Part shown: one piece after another, positions 44,701 through 57,960 of the stretch
How positions within the stretch are numbered: position 1 is the stretch's first letter
How the letters are laid out: every line of letters begins with the position of its first letter
From: Zeugodacus cucurbitae
Lineage: Eukaryota; Arthropoda; Insecta; Diptera; Tephritidae
DNA: 64,000 bases
NCBI RefSeq assembly: GCF_028554725.1
Contig: NC_071671.1
Coordinates: 50,304,001 to 50,368,000 of the forward strand
Direction of reading: 5' to 3'
The notes under the pieces: generated by a model
What the model was told of the DNA's origin: nothing
The model's database searches: none
Seen by the model: the letters and a program-made list of their open reading frames with translations, nothing else
Translations under genes and position numbers: made by a program

Positions 44701-47599
44701 TAGCGTCGATCGATTGCAAACAAACCACCCGCCATAGTTGGACTGTAGGCGGGGCATATTTCGCGAGGTTGATTGCATTCACGCAATTGACGTTTCTTCT
44801 CGCGATCCGACACTTCAATCCAATCGAAGTGACCCGACCACTCGAAACCACCAACCTGGAATGATTTATAGCCATTCGTGCTGTATTGGAAATCTTTCGA
44901 ATCGATCACATCAATAATGGGCACCAAAACACTCGTACGCGATTCCTTGATGCGCTGCAACAGTGGCTCACACCAACCAATATTCGCCTCACAATGTGCG
45001 TCCAAGAAGATGAGCACATCACCGGTGGCTATACGAGCGCCGGCCAAACGGGCGCGTATCAAACCGAGACTAGAAAGTGGTGGATGGGAGAAAAACAGAG
45101 TCGTTAGTTATCTAATTGCAACAAATCAAATATCAAATGGCAAAAACTACGTAAATGTGGCACGATGAAAGCAAGCGTTGAGTAGTGGACAGTGGGCGGC
45201 AGGCTGTTTGAGCCAGCTCACTAGCATGTGTATCATATTTTAGTTTATTACATTGGAGGCATTAAATTACTTGATCTTAGTTAAGGCATTAACATAAATG
45301 CGTAAAGTAGATGAATGTGATACATATGTACATACATATATCAGTAAGATTAAAAATAAAAGAAACAGCTGTGCTAATAACATCTCTCTAGTTCCTCTAC
45401 GCTGTGTATGTATGTTTGTGTGTGTGCAAAGCAGTCACTGTTGCGTGCATTGACGTTTAGAAAGCAAAACAAACGCTACGACAACAACTATGTAGTATGT
45501 CTCAGCCTCCGCAGCGTCAAGTATTCAAATTAAAAGCAGACACACAAAATGAAAAAAAAAAATAAAAAAAAAAACGTTTTAAGCAAAACACCTCAGCAAC
45601 AAGTTAGCCACGAAACCAAACTAAGTTACAAACACTTTGTATATGTTTATGTATGTATGTAAGTAGTTTGTGTAGATGCAAATAGAAAAGCTGCTTAGAA
45701 AACTAGTAAGCTTGGCTGTTGGCGCAATCGAACGCTGCGGCACTGAATGCCGCGCAGACTCGCACCTTAATCGATTTGAAGTTTGAATTGTGAAAAATGA
45801 TTACTATATGATGAGCGTCGAAGTTTGGCTGAAGAAGACACTGCTTCCAAACTCTCTCAAGTATGTACAACTGTATCACGAAGCCATTTACAAGCAGAGC
45901 CAGTTTCGGTCATAAAGTGTTCAACTTTGTATGGGCACATCTTTTAACACTGCCAGCGTTGACAAGTGGCATTTAGGCCAAACGATGTGAAAAGACTTTT
46001 TTGACCTTTAACAAGATGACTTTTCGTTATTTTAAAGCTAGCAACAACATTATGTGGCATGAAGTTTTATAAGACGCAATGAGATGTAGAACTAGCGACA
46101 AGCATGATGTATGTATGTACATTCTAAAGTCTGTGCAAGCATACTTTTTGAAAACTCAAAAAGATAAAGTTTTTTTTTATTGAATATTCGCGTTAAAATA
46201 TAAGTGAATGTGGCATGTTCTTTTGATTTGACTATAAGTAATCTTTTTAGTATAGTTTATCAATATAACCTAAATTTTTTACCAAATAAGCAAGTTTACC
46301 AAAGATTGTCCGTTAAAGCAATTCTACAACTTTAAAAATTATAAAACATTCTGAAAAACTACTTCAACTTATCTATGTATGTTCGTTCGTATGTATTACA
46401 AAAAACATTTAACATACGTATGTCAGAAGTCTAACGACTTTCACATTATTACATATATCTTATCTTCAATTTGTGTTAGAAATTTCTTGAGCATCACTTC
46501 CGTTTGAAATCACAAATCATTATTGTGTTTTTATACGTTGAACAAGGCAATTTTGTAATCGTTTATGTGCTACTTTTGTTTGTGTAAGTAAATATGCGCT
46601 AACTGCGCATTCTAAGCGGCATGGTCCGCTTTTGGCATTGACTGCGCAAGCTAAGTCAATTCGGTCAATAGTTTGTGGTCACGCTTCGTTAGCTGTGAGT
46701 AACATCTTCACATATTTTTAGCATCTTATGAAATATTATTGTGCAAACATACAAAAGTGCAGTAATAACACGAAAGCACAGAAGTTTTTATATGCACATA
46801 CTTGTAAATATATAAATTGCATGTAAGCAAAACCACTTAAGCTTTTGAAGCACACACTTTTAAACATTTAAACTTACCGATTTTTAAGCCGCAGCACTTT
46901 CACCTTTCCATTCGGTATTCTCGTACTGATATAATAATCCAATTTACCGTGCAGCTCCTCATTTGTGCTACCATCATCAACCAAAATGATTTCCTTCAAC
47001 AGTTTTCCATTGCATGTATTCAAAGTACTATGCACTGTACGCACCAGCACTGAGTATGGTTCATTGTAGAATATTACGATGACACTAGTGCTAGGCAGCG
47101 TGGTTACATCAAAAGTCTGCCGCAAGCATGCTGGATGGCGCGAATCTGCTAGAGTACGATTATAAGATAATCTTTCGCTGATTTCTTGATTTAGTGAAAT
47201 CTTTTTGTAAATTTCATCGCCGCGACGTGCTGCTTCACCACTCAAATGTGTAGCGGTACCAAGTGCGCCTAGTGCTGGATCTTGTTTCGCCAAATCCATA
47301 CGTATGCTTAACTCATAGATTGATTCGGTTGATTCAATTTGTTTTGGTTCCGAGATTTCAACATTATTAGGTAGATCAAACGCACGATGTCGTGGGTTGA
47401 TGCGCGCTCGGTGTTCGAAATTTTCTTCTTTAGGTAGTACATCGTTGTGTTCCTGTAAGCCTTTTAATTTTGCATTTTGAATTTGTGTTTCTCTTATAGT
47501 GTCTTCTACTTGCAGCACTTTAATGTAAAGTATAAAGCAGAGCGTAACCAATGCAAAAATTATCGTTTTCCCGTAAAAAGAACGCAAGGAACGCAACAT
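41780..47599 (-). CDS. pgant1: Polypeptide N-acetylgalactosaminyltransferase, pgant1-like (complete, 4 exons)
   Basis: Transfers GalNAc from UDP-GalNAc to Ser/Thr, the first step of mucin-type O-glycosylation, in the Golgi (EC 2.4.1.41; family knowledge). Exons: 47599-46878, 45069-44670, 44467-44346, 42413-41780. They give 625 residues; all junctions are GT/AG and in frame. Type II membrane topology: short cytoplasmic start, membrane segment about residues 11-29 (KTIIFALVTLCFILYIKVL), stem, GT-A catalytic domain with STSVIVIFYNEPYS, the metal-binding DAH at 264-266, WGGEN at 378-382 and metal-ligand His at 406 (GHVF), then a C-terminal ricin-type lectin domain (TGLCLDHMEL; TQRW). The start ATG has a good fly context (AAACATG). 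Assignment to pgant1 rests on neighbourhood with Khc-73 and general similarity; another pgant paralogue is possible. It converges with Khc-73. Confidence 0.95.
42414..44345 (-). other. pgant1 intron 3
   Basis: A 1.9-kb intron between the WGGEN exon and the lectin exon. It contains a DINE/Helentron-like repeat (about 42648-43497); the rest is AT-rich with nothing recognised. Confidence 0.85.
42648..43497. mobile_element. DINE-1/Helentron-like non-autonomous repeat
   Basis: Begins with a hairpin at 42659-42688 (TACTCTCGCAAC..GTTGCTACGAGAGTA), then a (GTCY)n microsatellite at 42801-42822, then a long stretch with phrases such as CGATATCTCCGAAACT, AAATCGGTTCACAACCAC and GGGCGTGG. A stem-loop plus GTCY microsatellite is the layout of DINE-1-type Helentron derivatives, and this opening hairpin recurs widely in fly genomes (recall). 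No coding capacity; the 122-aa minus-strand frame at 43105-43473 is repeat sequence. Family assignment is tentative. Confidence 0.6.
45070..46877 (-). other. pgant1 intron 1
   Basis: A 1.8-kb intron between the stem/first catalytic exon and the DAH exon. Unique AT-rich sequence with no repeat family or RNA gene recognised. Confidence 0.85.
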
Positions 47600-49685
47600 G
47601 TTTAATTGTGTGCTAAAGGCTAGCTAGGTGCAGTATACGGGAGGTGGTGAAATGTACAATTGTGATGGTGAGTGGGTGTTCTTTTGTTGTCGTTTTCAAA
47701 CTTAAAGGAGCAGGGATGTGAATACGTCGTCGACGGTATACGCATTACCGTAGACTAGAAGTCCGAAGCAAATTATTCCGATAGTAAATAATCCGCTCTC
47801 ATTTAGGTTAGTTATACGTAGTATATTGCGGCTCTACTTCTACTCGGACATCCAACTTTCGCCTTTGATTCTACACCAATCGAAAATGGAATTTTATGCT
47901 AATGTCAATTCATTAGCTTTTTGGTTAGTGCGTTTAATCGTCGTTTAGTTTGTACTTCTTTCGCTATGGCACAATTTTTTAGAAATCCAAATCCAGTTTT
48001 ACCGCTACTACCTAGTGTATTTGCATTTAACGTAGTGAACCGTCGTTATTCGACCGTCTGCGTGATGTGGCCAAAACGTACTAACGCAAGTGTTGAGTCT
48101 CACAGATCATGACTTCTAGCTGACGACTCACCGTCACCATCTCAATTCGTAGCACAACAACATTAACGGTTTGTAATATTTTTGTCTTTTTGCCTAGCTA
48201 CTGTTGAAGACGATTCTACCGTCACTAGCACTGCCCCGCCAGTCGCTAGCTTTTTTGATGCTTTCGCTCTAGGCATTCATATTTTTTTGCTGTTGTTAAT
48301 ACTCATTTTTTCTTAAGCTCTTCTTTCTTACAATTCTCGACGTACTCAATGAATTCTTCCGACACTCAATATGTTACAAACTTGTTATTTTTTAATAAGC
48401 ACTTTGTTTCCTAAACTAATTGCAAAATAGTAGTTCTGTTGGTATTCAATCAGAATTTCGGCGTTTCACACATTTTCAACAAAAAAATTGCAACAAAATA
48501 TGCTTCTTTGTGAATTGGTAAGAAGGTGTATATAAAATATAATATGGCCAAAACCGCAGCTGCACCCACAATTGTTGAACGTGTTTTTATTTGTGTTGTT
48601 ATTGTTTCCTGTTGCTTTTTGCAGCTGTTTGACGTTTACTCAGAAGCAGAATTCTGCATTTCAGTGGTCTCTTACATGTTGTCTCCGCAGACAATTGTTG
48701 TTATCGCGAATATATTATCACTACTATTATATGAAAACAAGACTGTTAAGACATATTGCTAAGATTTTTAGAAGTTTACAGAATAATTATTCTAAAATGA
48801 CATATACATACGAAATGGTCTTTAAAATTATCAAATAATATATTAGAAATATTTATATCTTGCAATAAATCTGGCAATAACAATTGGCTGTAGATGCGGC
48901 TTCCAGAACGAAATAAATATTTCTTTGTTTGTTTTGTTTTATTATTTTGTTTTGTCACAGGTACCAATATTTTTCCCTCTCACCAATGTTGCTTCTTTAT
49001 TAGCGCTTTTCATCATTGCCAGGCTAAATCCATATATTTCAAAAGTGACACGAAAGTAAATAATTTTTTTAATAATTTTGCTTATAAAAATTATTGTTTA
49101 ATGTTAAATCGATAAGCTTTTAGTATAAATTGATCTGCTTCAAACATGTGTATTGTTAGTAACAAAATCGCCGGGTATTGTTAAGCACAAGATATATATT
49201 GAACAGTATTATTGCGCAATAATTATGTGTTGCCGGAAACAACGGATGTGAGTTGACACAAAATGTCAAATATTAAAATTTAGACGCTTCTACGGCGGAA
49301 ACAAATTAAGTGAAAATTTATTTTGTATATTTAAATATAAAGGAAGCTGATATATTGGAGAAATTTGTTGTAATCCTGATATTGTAATAAACACATGTAC
49401 ACCTTTATATTACCAAGTGATTCTGCTTTAAGTTTTAAGACGGATCGGAACTTCCTAACTTTTTCCTGGCAGGCCAACTTATCATGGACAAGACATGTTT
49501 CATCGGCCTGAGGTGTTTTACCGTAATGTTGGGAGAAAGCTCTAGAAGGAAAGATGATGGTAAACAGGGTAAGTGATAAATATTGCATTCGACCATATTT
49601 ATATATATTGTATATATTTTGTACGAACTTTATGAACTCATGAACATGGATAAGTGATATAAAACACTAAATTAATTAGAATATA
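47600..49685 (-). promoter_or_regulatory. pgant1 5' flank / 5'UTR region (unresolved)
   Basis: Upstream of the pgant1 ATG. A possible 3' splice site (..gcctttag, minus strand) lies 13 nt before the ATG, and a possible donor (GACG|gtgagt, minus strand) near 48130, so a 5'UTR intron is plausible. No TATA box or transcription start could be fixed. Beyond 48.5 kb nothing was seen. Confidence 0.35.
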
Positions 49686-50516
49686 GAAGGGTTTTCAATA
49701 AGAGCGCTACAAACGTTTTTTTATTAAACAAAAACTGTTTGGCATGAATTCAATGAAATTCTTTATTCCTGTGAAAGTACATTCGATGCCATTATGTATG
49801 GAACTGGATTTCTTTTGCATGGCCACCACGGGCACGCTTGCAGAAGTCCAGACGCTGAACCCAATTTTCTACGGTTTCGGCCGATATTGCTGCAATTTAG
49901 TATTTGATATTCGCACGAAGTTCATTAACCGTCGCTGCCTTGTTGGCATAAACCGTAGACTTGACGTATTTCCACAGGAAATAACTAACTACGTCAAATC
50001 GCACGACCGAGGCGTACAATTGACTTGGACATTTCGTGAGATAATCCGTTCACCAAGCTGTCCATATCATCCGATTCGGACCAAAAATATTCGGTTATCA
50101 TGGAGCGGTAGCGATTCCCATTTACAGTAACGTGTCGGTATTGAAAATCACGGAAGAAGTATGGCCCAATGACGCCGCCGGCTCATAAACCGCACCAAAC
50201 CGTAGTTTTTTCGGGATGCAATGTTGACTCATGTACTTAATGTAGATTGCTGCCTGACTATATTGACCATATGCATATTTTGCTTATGGACGAAGCCATT
50301 CAGCCAAAAATCATTAATTGGACAAAGCGCTCTTAAAGCTGAGCTAACTCACTTCGAATTTTGGTAGTAAATTTTAATAATTTCGATTCGTTGTTGGATC
50401 GGATATCTTTCCATGATGAATAGGCAAACCTTCCTGAAGAGAAAACGAGGAAAATATGGCGTCATTTGCTGTCCCTATCGGTCTACTTTTGGAGCTACCC
50501 TATTGAAAAACCCTTA
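49686..50516 (-). mobile_element. Degenerate mariner-like transposon relic
   Basis: Imperfect terminal inverted repeats: AAGGGTTTTCAATA near 49688 and its inverse TATTGAAAAACCCTT near 50515, in TA-rich flanks. The minus strand retains broken transposase pieces in order: ..EKTTVWCGL, GGVIGPYFFRDF, VTVNGNRYRSMI, then PRSCDLT, YVKSTVYANK and VENWVQRLDFCKRARGGH. There are in-frame stops, a frameshift at the CDLT site and a central deletion; the element is about 830 bp. It cannot encode an active enzyme. Confidence 0.88.
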
Positions 50517-50613
50517 ATATGGTTAGTTCTATACCAATATTGCATGTATATTGATCAATGAATAATATATATGATATAATGAAAATAATTATAATTTCTG
50601 AGAAAGGCAATTA

Positions 50614-51239
50614 CAGTAGAACTCCAATTATCCGAATTAATGGGGACCGGGACCCATTCGGATAATCAAATATTCGGATAATCGGATTTTTTTTTTTAAT
50701 TGCCATTGGAGAGAATAAAAGGTACGTTTTGATATTACACTATTTTTTTTATTGAATTAAATGAAAGAAACATGAAATTTTCACATGTTTTAAATATAAA
50801 TATTATGTACTTATGTACAAGTTTAGAAATAAAAATCATTGTTTTTTAAACATCTCCGTCAATGTAAGCTGTTTTGCGATCTTCAACCGTTTTCGGGCAG
50901 CCTGGTCCGCCTTCGCTTGAGCAGTTGCAAGTGGTCACACTCGGGCTGACGCTCCATCCACTTCAAAGCAGTCTCGAGGCCGGCAAATGCTACACTATCT
51001 GATGGTCCAGCGTCTACTTCAACATCAGCAGAAAGTTCTTCTTCCACTTCCACTTCGCGGGGGAAAGTCAGTGTAGGCACAACGGCAAGTTAAGACAAGT
51101 CAAGTCAAGACTTGACGCGCAAACACTGGCTTCGCGGGGGAAAGAATAATAGCGCACTTAGACTTTTTTCGACAATTTTTTGTGATTCGGATAATCGGCG
51201 ATTCGGATAGTCGGAGTTCGGATAATTGGAGTTCTACTG
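50614..51239 (-). mobile_element. pogo/Tigger-like DNA transposon relic
   Basis: Inverted repeats CAGTAGAACTCCAATTATCC (50614) and the exact inverse ending ACTG (51239), with TA duplication on both sides (50612-50613 and 51240-51241). Subterminal CGGATAATC motifs repeat inside both ends. The minus-strand frame 51080-50883 reads FAGLETALKWMERQPECDHL, the C-terminal tail of pogo/Tigger DDE transposases. It is 626 bp, so most of the enzyme is deleted. It sits about 100 bp from the mariner-like relic. Confidence 0.9.
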
Positions 51240-54200
51240 TATTTTAGACTATAATCTAATGAGGATTGAATGTGGAACGTCGTTAATTATTTTGTTGTTG
51301 ATGTTATAGCGTCTTAAACGTTTTCCTAACATTTTCCTGCTGCCAAGCCACCAGAAAAAAATTCAGAGTGAAGATTTTTGTATTTTTGTAACCAAAGAGA
51401 CCGGATTTATATCCGGCCAAGGACTAGCAATACAGATGGATTACCGGAAGTATTCGTGTAATTTTTTTTGTTAAGAGACAACAACAGTCGTCGCCACTAT
51501 ATCTCAAACAAAATATATTGCATATTACGGTAAACTCCTTCATCCTCCATATGCAGCTATTTATATCTTATACTACTTCTGAGGTCTCATGTGTAAAGTA
51601 TCCTTTTATGTAAGTGCTTAAACAATTTTGGTCACAAATTAACTGTTTAAATACTGTAATGATTGAAACCACACGTACGAAACACTGTGTGTGCGGCATG
51701 CATGACATTTCGCAGTCGCTGTGTGTACAAATCTACGCACACCATGTGGCAGCATTTTACTTTACGAGGTCACAGCGACGCGGGGGTGCAGGTAAACGGA
51801 TATCATCCAATTGATCTCCAGACCACAAAGGGAAAGTGTCAAAAATGCCACAAATAAATCACCGTTGAACGGTCGCGTCACTGATTAGAACCGATACAAG
51901 GACAACACGACGATGAGCAGCGAACGCTGCTGAGTGAGCCGATGATGAAGGTGAGCCACCCGCTACAACGCACAAATTAACCGAAGCAAAGTTACAGGTG
52001 ATATGATGGTGTGCGGGTGATTTCAGAGATTACAGAGAAACGGTGAAGGGAAGCATATTAAGAATTCATTGCGCAATGAGATTTATTTTATTACTTTTTT
52101 CTACTTTTTTAATCATGTACGAAATAAAAAAGTCACTGGAAGTGATTGAGGGGAGATGAGGAGAGGTGATATGTGGGTGATAGACAGAATATAAACACAC
52201 ACTCGTGTTCTTATTATTGCCAAATACAGCGGTCCAAGCAATTTACCGTTCGATGTATAGCGTAGTAGGCGTTGCAGACGGAAACTATTAGAGCGAACAG
52301 TGCACATATTTGCCGAAGATGCCACCCGCGGTGCTTATGATACGCAATTTGCGATTGCTAAATGTGCCAACAAAGTGAAGAGTCACCAAATATACGCAGA
52401 GACAGATAAACATACAAGTGCAATATGGATGCTGAAATAAATTCAATATTGAAAGGACATTCACACACACGTACAGTGATACATGTTCATGCTACGCTTG
52501 TGTCTAAAAAAACGACTATGCGACAAAGTAAAACCGCAACAACAATAACAACAACAACAACAAAATGTGATGCGTGCACCGGACGCAATTTATGCCACAG
52601 TGGGTGTCCACCCACAATTACAACAGCATTAAATGCCACCAACGCTCACCGCCCGGCCAAACAAACTTTATTTATTTACTTTTTTCTATTTTTATTTTTT
52701 CGATTTTTTTTTTGTTACATTGGACATTATTGCACAGAATTTGGTGACTGCGCAAAAATGGAAGACACACAAAAAATGGTACCGTTAGTAGGGGTACTTA
52801 AAAAAGACACAACTTGTTGTTGTTATAATGTGGCTACCGGCTGCTGTGTGTGTACATATTGTTGTTGTTGATATACTTTTTTTGTTTTGGCAAAAAGAAA
52901 CACCTCCTCCCAGACAGATGAAGACGAGCGAGACCGTTAACAGCTTTCCATGTGACATAGCGTCACTGCAAATGTGTTGATTGCCGCGGGTGCTAGTTGT
53001 GGCCGCTGGTTGCTCCAGTTACACCCACGGATTTCCGCTCGGTGATTTTGCTGTTGTCTGTCGATATGTTTGTGGTTTGATGTATGTATGTACATGTGAT
53101 TATTTTTTACCAGCGGCCATAGAAAAAAATCGAATTATGAAGGGGAAAAGAGCACAAATAACAATAACAAGAAGACACTTAGCACAGCCGACTAATAAGG
53201 TTCTCTAAGGTTTGCGTTCTTTATAACATTTTGCATTGCTACAGGATTAGGCAAAATACTAATTTTTGGGCATTTAAATTAAAATACCCAAAATTTATTA
53301 CGGTTAATAGCTATTATATACTTAATGATTAATATAAATAATACATATTTAAATATCGGTTAGATGTTTTATTTAAACAACCGGTTTTCGAACTTTCAGT
53401 AATAAATAAGGTCAATTATTACGTGTCAACTGACAATTGATGCATTTTTTTATAATTTTCCATGAAAAATTGGTTTCTCGATGCTGCAAATCACAAAAAA
53501 ATTCTTTAGCCGTTTTATAATTTCGAGTTTCCATTTCTTATAAGTAATGTTGCACGACGGCTATAAATGTCTCCGTCGCATGTGGGCAAACAAGATCGAG
53601 AAAACTTAGTAACAATTTCAGCCGTAATTACAAAAAACATTCTGAACGAAATTCTTCTAGATGAGATTCAGTATCAACAACAAGAAAACTGGCAAGATTA
53701 TAATCCAACAGATTGATGAATCTCGACAATTTCAAAAAAATCTATAAATGTGTGACAGATAGAGAAAGAGAGAGAGAGAGATCGATTTCGACTAAGTTCG
53801 GTGTATTAAAATTCGACAATGTTATTAGAACTTAACCACTGTAGTCTGAAGGTGTTGTAGTTGTAGCGACAAAAAAAATCCCTAAATAATTTTGAGTAAT
53901 ACTGCTGAGTCAACAGTCCTTGGCTGATTGAAATTTCCATTCAGGTTACCTACACCCGACTGTTATGATAACGGACAGTTCCAAAGCTCTTCGATGGCAA
54001 ATGTGTTATTAAGGACTTATTCTAAAACGTATTGGACTATTCCAGAAGTTCTATGTTATTAAGTCTTTCCCTAGACGTTTATTACTAGTTCCTTCTCTTT
54101 TTCCTGGAGTGTGCCTGAACAATATTCTGTAAAATTCTATACAGATCGGTTCGAAAAAAAACGAATCCTTGGCAAGACAACTTTAAAATTTCAGCGTGAG

Positions 54201-56480
54201 GAATTTTAAAACAGCTCAGCAATTCAAAAATTAAATTGTTACTGAGCTAGTGTCCAACTAAAATATCTAATATTCCTTTTATTTCTCACCCATCATATTT
54301 TAACATAACCGCACTTAATTTACTTGTCTAATTTTCACACTCCAAGCAAACACTAAAAAAAGAAACCGAAGAAATCAACACTCATAAATGTGTTCCCACT
54401 CCTCGTTAGTGGCAATGCGACACCCACTTGCGCCAACCTCAAGCCTCATAGCAAATGCCACGCTTACAGCAACAACAACAACAACACATCAGCACTTATA
54501 CCATTCCAACAAAAGTACTCATAGTCCATATTGCTGTACAAAACAGTAGAAAAGGAAAAGTGATGACGTTCGTGTGGCGTCGAAGCTGTTGGCACCGCCC
54601 ACTGCGCTGCGGGCGCTTTTGGAAGCGAAGCACAATTTGTAAGCTACAACTAAATCAACAACAATAATCCATGAATAAAACATAATGAGATGAGGGTGCG
54701 GACCGAAAAAAAGCACAGCCCGCCAAGGGGGGGAGCTCACTTACATATACAATATTCGTACATAAATATATTTGATGCCTTAATTTTCACTTTTGCTGCG
54801 AGCAAATTCGAGCATTTGCCATATAGAAAACACATTACGGAGCTTAAATGGTTAAATGGGATTAAATAAGTTGATTTTAAAGTGTTGACTCGATTAGAAA
54901 ATTGAGGTTGTTTAGCAGTTTACTCTTTAACATGAGAACAAAGGACGTTTTAGTTGATTTTTTTTCGATGTGATATTGAGCGCGTTGATATAAATTCAGT
55001 GGGCGATTCCAAATCCTGATTGACCGCGATCCGATTCAATTTTGTTATACATAATTTTCGTGTCTTTAATGAGGTCATAGAGTTTAACAATCTGTTTGGA
55101 ATATTGGGTTAAGAATTGTTATTGAAAGAGAGGCAGAGTTCAGAAGAACCACTTCTACATATTCGGTTTCTAACTACCTTCCCTAAATAAAAGCGTTGGC
55201 GGAACGTTTTATACCGCTCAGCGTTAACGTCGATGTGCCATACCTATGTAAATGCGGCAACTTTACGTCAAATATCAAAATGTTTACTTGAATTGTTGTT
55301 GCGATTTTTTTTGTACAGAGAAACTTCGTTTTTCGCAGCCAACTTTACTTCTTAACGCGATGTAAAAATAGAATTTTTCAATCGCTCAGCGTCACAGAGG
55401 CAGTCATTAGCCGCTGCCGCTTTTAAAGGAGGACAGTAAAACCTAAATTTGGTACCGCCTAATAATAACGCATTATTCACAGAACGGTCCAGGCACCAAA
55501 AGGACAAGACTCATATGACATCGCCAATTTCTGACGTTTATTTTCAAAATTACAATTCTCACTAATATAGACAGGTAAATGAACTTCGAACCTCAGAAAG
55601 TAAAAGTTATCATCGGTACCCAAGGAATACAAGCAGCGATCCAAATTTATAGGATAATTACGTATTTCCTAGTCGAATGGTGGTGTTGAGCGTCTTCACC
55701 GCTGGTCCCCAGCTTGGAAAGGAAGATGTTTTTGTGGCAACGGTCGGAAATTTACTTCGGTAAATGACAACAAAGGAACGATTTCAACGAGTCCAAAAGT
55801 GATAGAAGGACTTCATGGTTCCATATTAACTCCTAGCGATCCGAGGATCTAACATTGTCGTGTGATTTTTGATGACGAAATACGATAATTTTTGATTGAA
55901 CCAAAGTCATGCAGGTCCAATAGCTCAGAATACAGCTCATTTGTTATCATTTCTCTCGTTCGATTACCTTGTTGTGAATGACAGCCATTGAATGGATCGA
56001 GAAATTTTACTACCTCATCGAAAACAGAGAAATTTTTTGATTCTTGTTACATATTTGACTTCAACTTCATTTTCTTTGTATCTGCTTTTTGGAAAGAGCT
56101 CTTAGAATTGTACTGGAATGGCGTTGACCGTTCTTCATCGATCGGTCGTATAACATAATTCTATGGACCTCTTAGTCAATATCTGAACCCTCTTATGAAC
56201 TTTTGAATCTGTTGTTGCTATTGTAGACCTATAAGCCGAGTATTATAAGTGCTTGTTCAAAATTACCACCAAAATTCTTCGAAGTAACAGGAAAAATTGG
56301 TAAAATTTCACATGTTCATTGAAATTGATGTTGCAAAATACATACACGCATACACGCCCACTATCAGCTAACCAAATCAATTAAAAAATACAAATTGCTA
56401 CATTAATTGCCATTTATTGATTGGAAAAACATCCCATTCCAAAGAGTCGTCATTGCACACTCGTCTCGCATTTAAAACAG
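51240..56480. other. Gene-free region
   Basis: Moderately AT-rich. The 148-aa frame at 52425-52871 is Thr/Cys-rich low complexity from CAA and TGTTGT runs. A short (GA)n lies near 53766-53780. No coding homology, RNA gene or complete transposon was recognised. Confidence 0.65.
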
Positions 56481-57960
56481 CAATAAACTATCGATTAACA
56501 TTTACACAGAGAACGAACGAGCATTTCGAACGACTTGAAAGCCGCGAGCCGCGAGTCACATGAAGACATTATTACAACTCATTAATGTTGAAATGTCAGA
56601 CGGTGTAGTTGGGCGATTGCCATATGCAAATGCGAATATATACAAAATTGTATATCTCTTATATATGTATAAGAAATACGTAAATATATATTCCGAGCTG
56701 TTTGCGATCATGTTTGGCGATAAACGCTTTTGCAAAGAAAGCAGCGCAAATGCAACGCTGCGTAACCACTGACAGCAGCGCTGACTGATGAGCCCAAACA
56801 TTGCACATGACAAGCGCGATCGAAAGCTCCCACGAGCGCTGCAGTTCATTGATTGCCGATCGGCCGATTGATCTGACTGTAAACATACTAACAAGTGGAA
56901 ATGTAAAGAGTCTCCAGCGGGTTGAGTAACAGTAGCAACGACTGACGGCTGTCACTGCCACCGCGATACGCCGCCAAAAACGCTCGCGCACACAATTGCC
57001 CAAAGCGCGATCAACGATCTCCGATCCGATGAATAGCCACCGCTGCCGTGAGCGCGCCACAACAACCGTCCCCCGCCTACGAAGCGCTCGAAACGTGCTG
57101 CCCGAATGCACCCTCCGCTCGGGTATTCTGTTGAAATCCGAAAAATACATTCGCCCACCTGAATCCCTAATTAGGCAGTGTCTCCTGTAATGTGATTGTC
57201 TGCCGCTCGTTGCATTGCATCGAACGCCGTCGGCTGGCGAGCCACACAATGGACTTATATTGGTGAATTAATTAATTACAATTTTATTGCTGGCATTACG
57301 ATATTGTTTTATTAGTCGAGATATACATGGGAACCCAGGCGATTCATAATTTCGGCGCTGTGCTACAGTTCATAAGCCGAATTCTTTCTTCTCGTATGTG
57401 TCTTTGTTGACAAAATCTCGCGCCGCTTCTCCACTTGCACACTCATCATAATGCGGTAGACACTCATTCCCATGGCTTATAGGCACGTACGCTTCGACGA
57501 GTGTCCGTCCCCTCGCCGTTGCTGGAACGCATGCGCACGCCTGCCGTTATGCATTTTTCATACACAATATTATTATATTTTAGTTATACATATAAATATT
57601 AACAATGCTTGCATGCCCCAATGAGCGACTTAATGTCTCAATTCAGCGTCTTCGGTCTTCAAGTCGTTCTCATTGATTTCCTACGTTGATTGCGGTCTAA
57701 CGTTCGTGCGCCGCTCGCTTGTGTACGTACTTATTGTCATCTATGTGCTTTTCTTTGTGACAAATAGTAGTCTTTTAGAACTGCCGAAACGTACAATTAT
57801 TGCTTTATAATAATTCCACGTGATCACCGCCATCAGTTGCTGTCGATCGGCGTTCTTTTCGTCGGCTTCTTGCAACGGCCGAGTGATCGGCTGCCATTTA
57901 TAACGTGTGGCCGTTGCGTTTAGCGAGCTGCAACGAAATGTGGTATCTTACGAGGAAGGT
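56480..57960. promoter_or_regulatory. GC-richer block, possible promoter/regulatory region
   Basis: Markedly more GC- and CpG-rich than the rest of the window, with overlapping open frames on both strands that look like a by-product of base composition. A TATA-like TTTATAA lies at 57897-57903 on the + strand within GC-rich sequence. No exon could be defined, so the role is inferred from composition only. Confidence 0.3.

Noticed and set aside
49744..50130. 128-codon plus-strand open frame
   Set aside because: It is antisense to the mariner-like transposase relic.
52425..52871. 148-codon plus-strand frame
   Set aside because: Composed of CAA-type and TGTTGT repeats with a poly-Phe stretch; no conserved motif.
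56659..57249. 196-codon minus-strand open frame
   Set aside because: Arg/Cys-rich, no recognisable domain, and other frames are also open over the same GC-rich stretch; most likely a composition effect.
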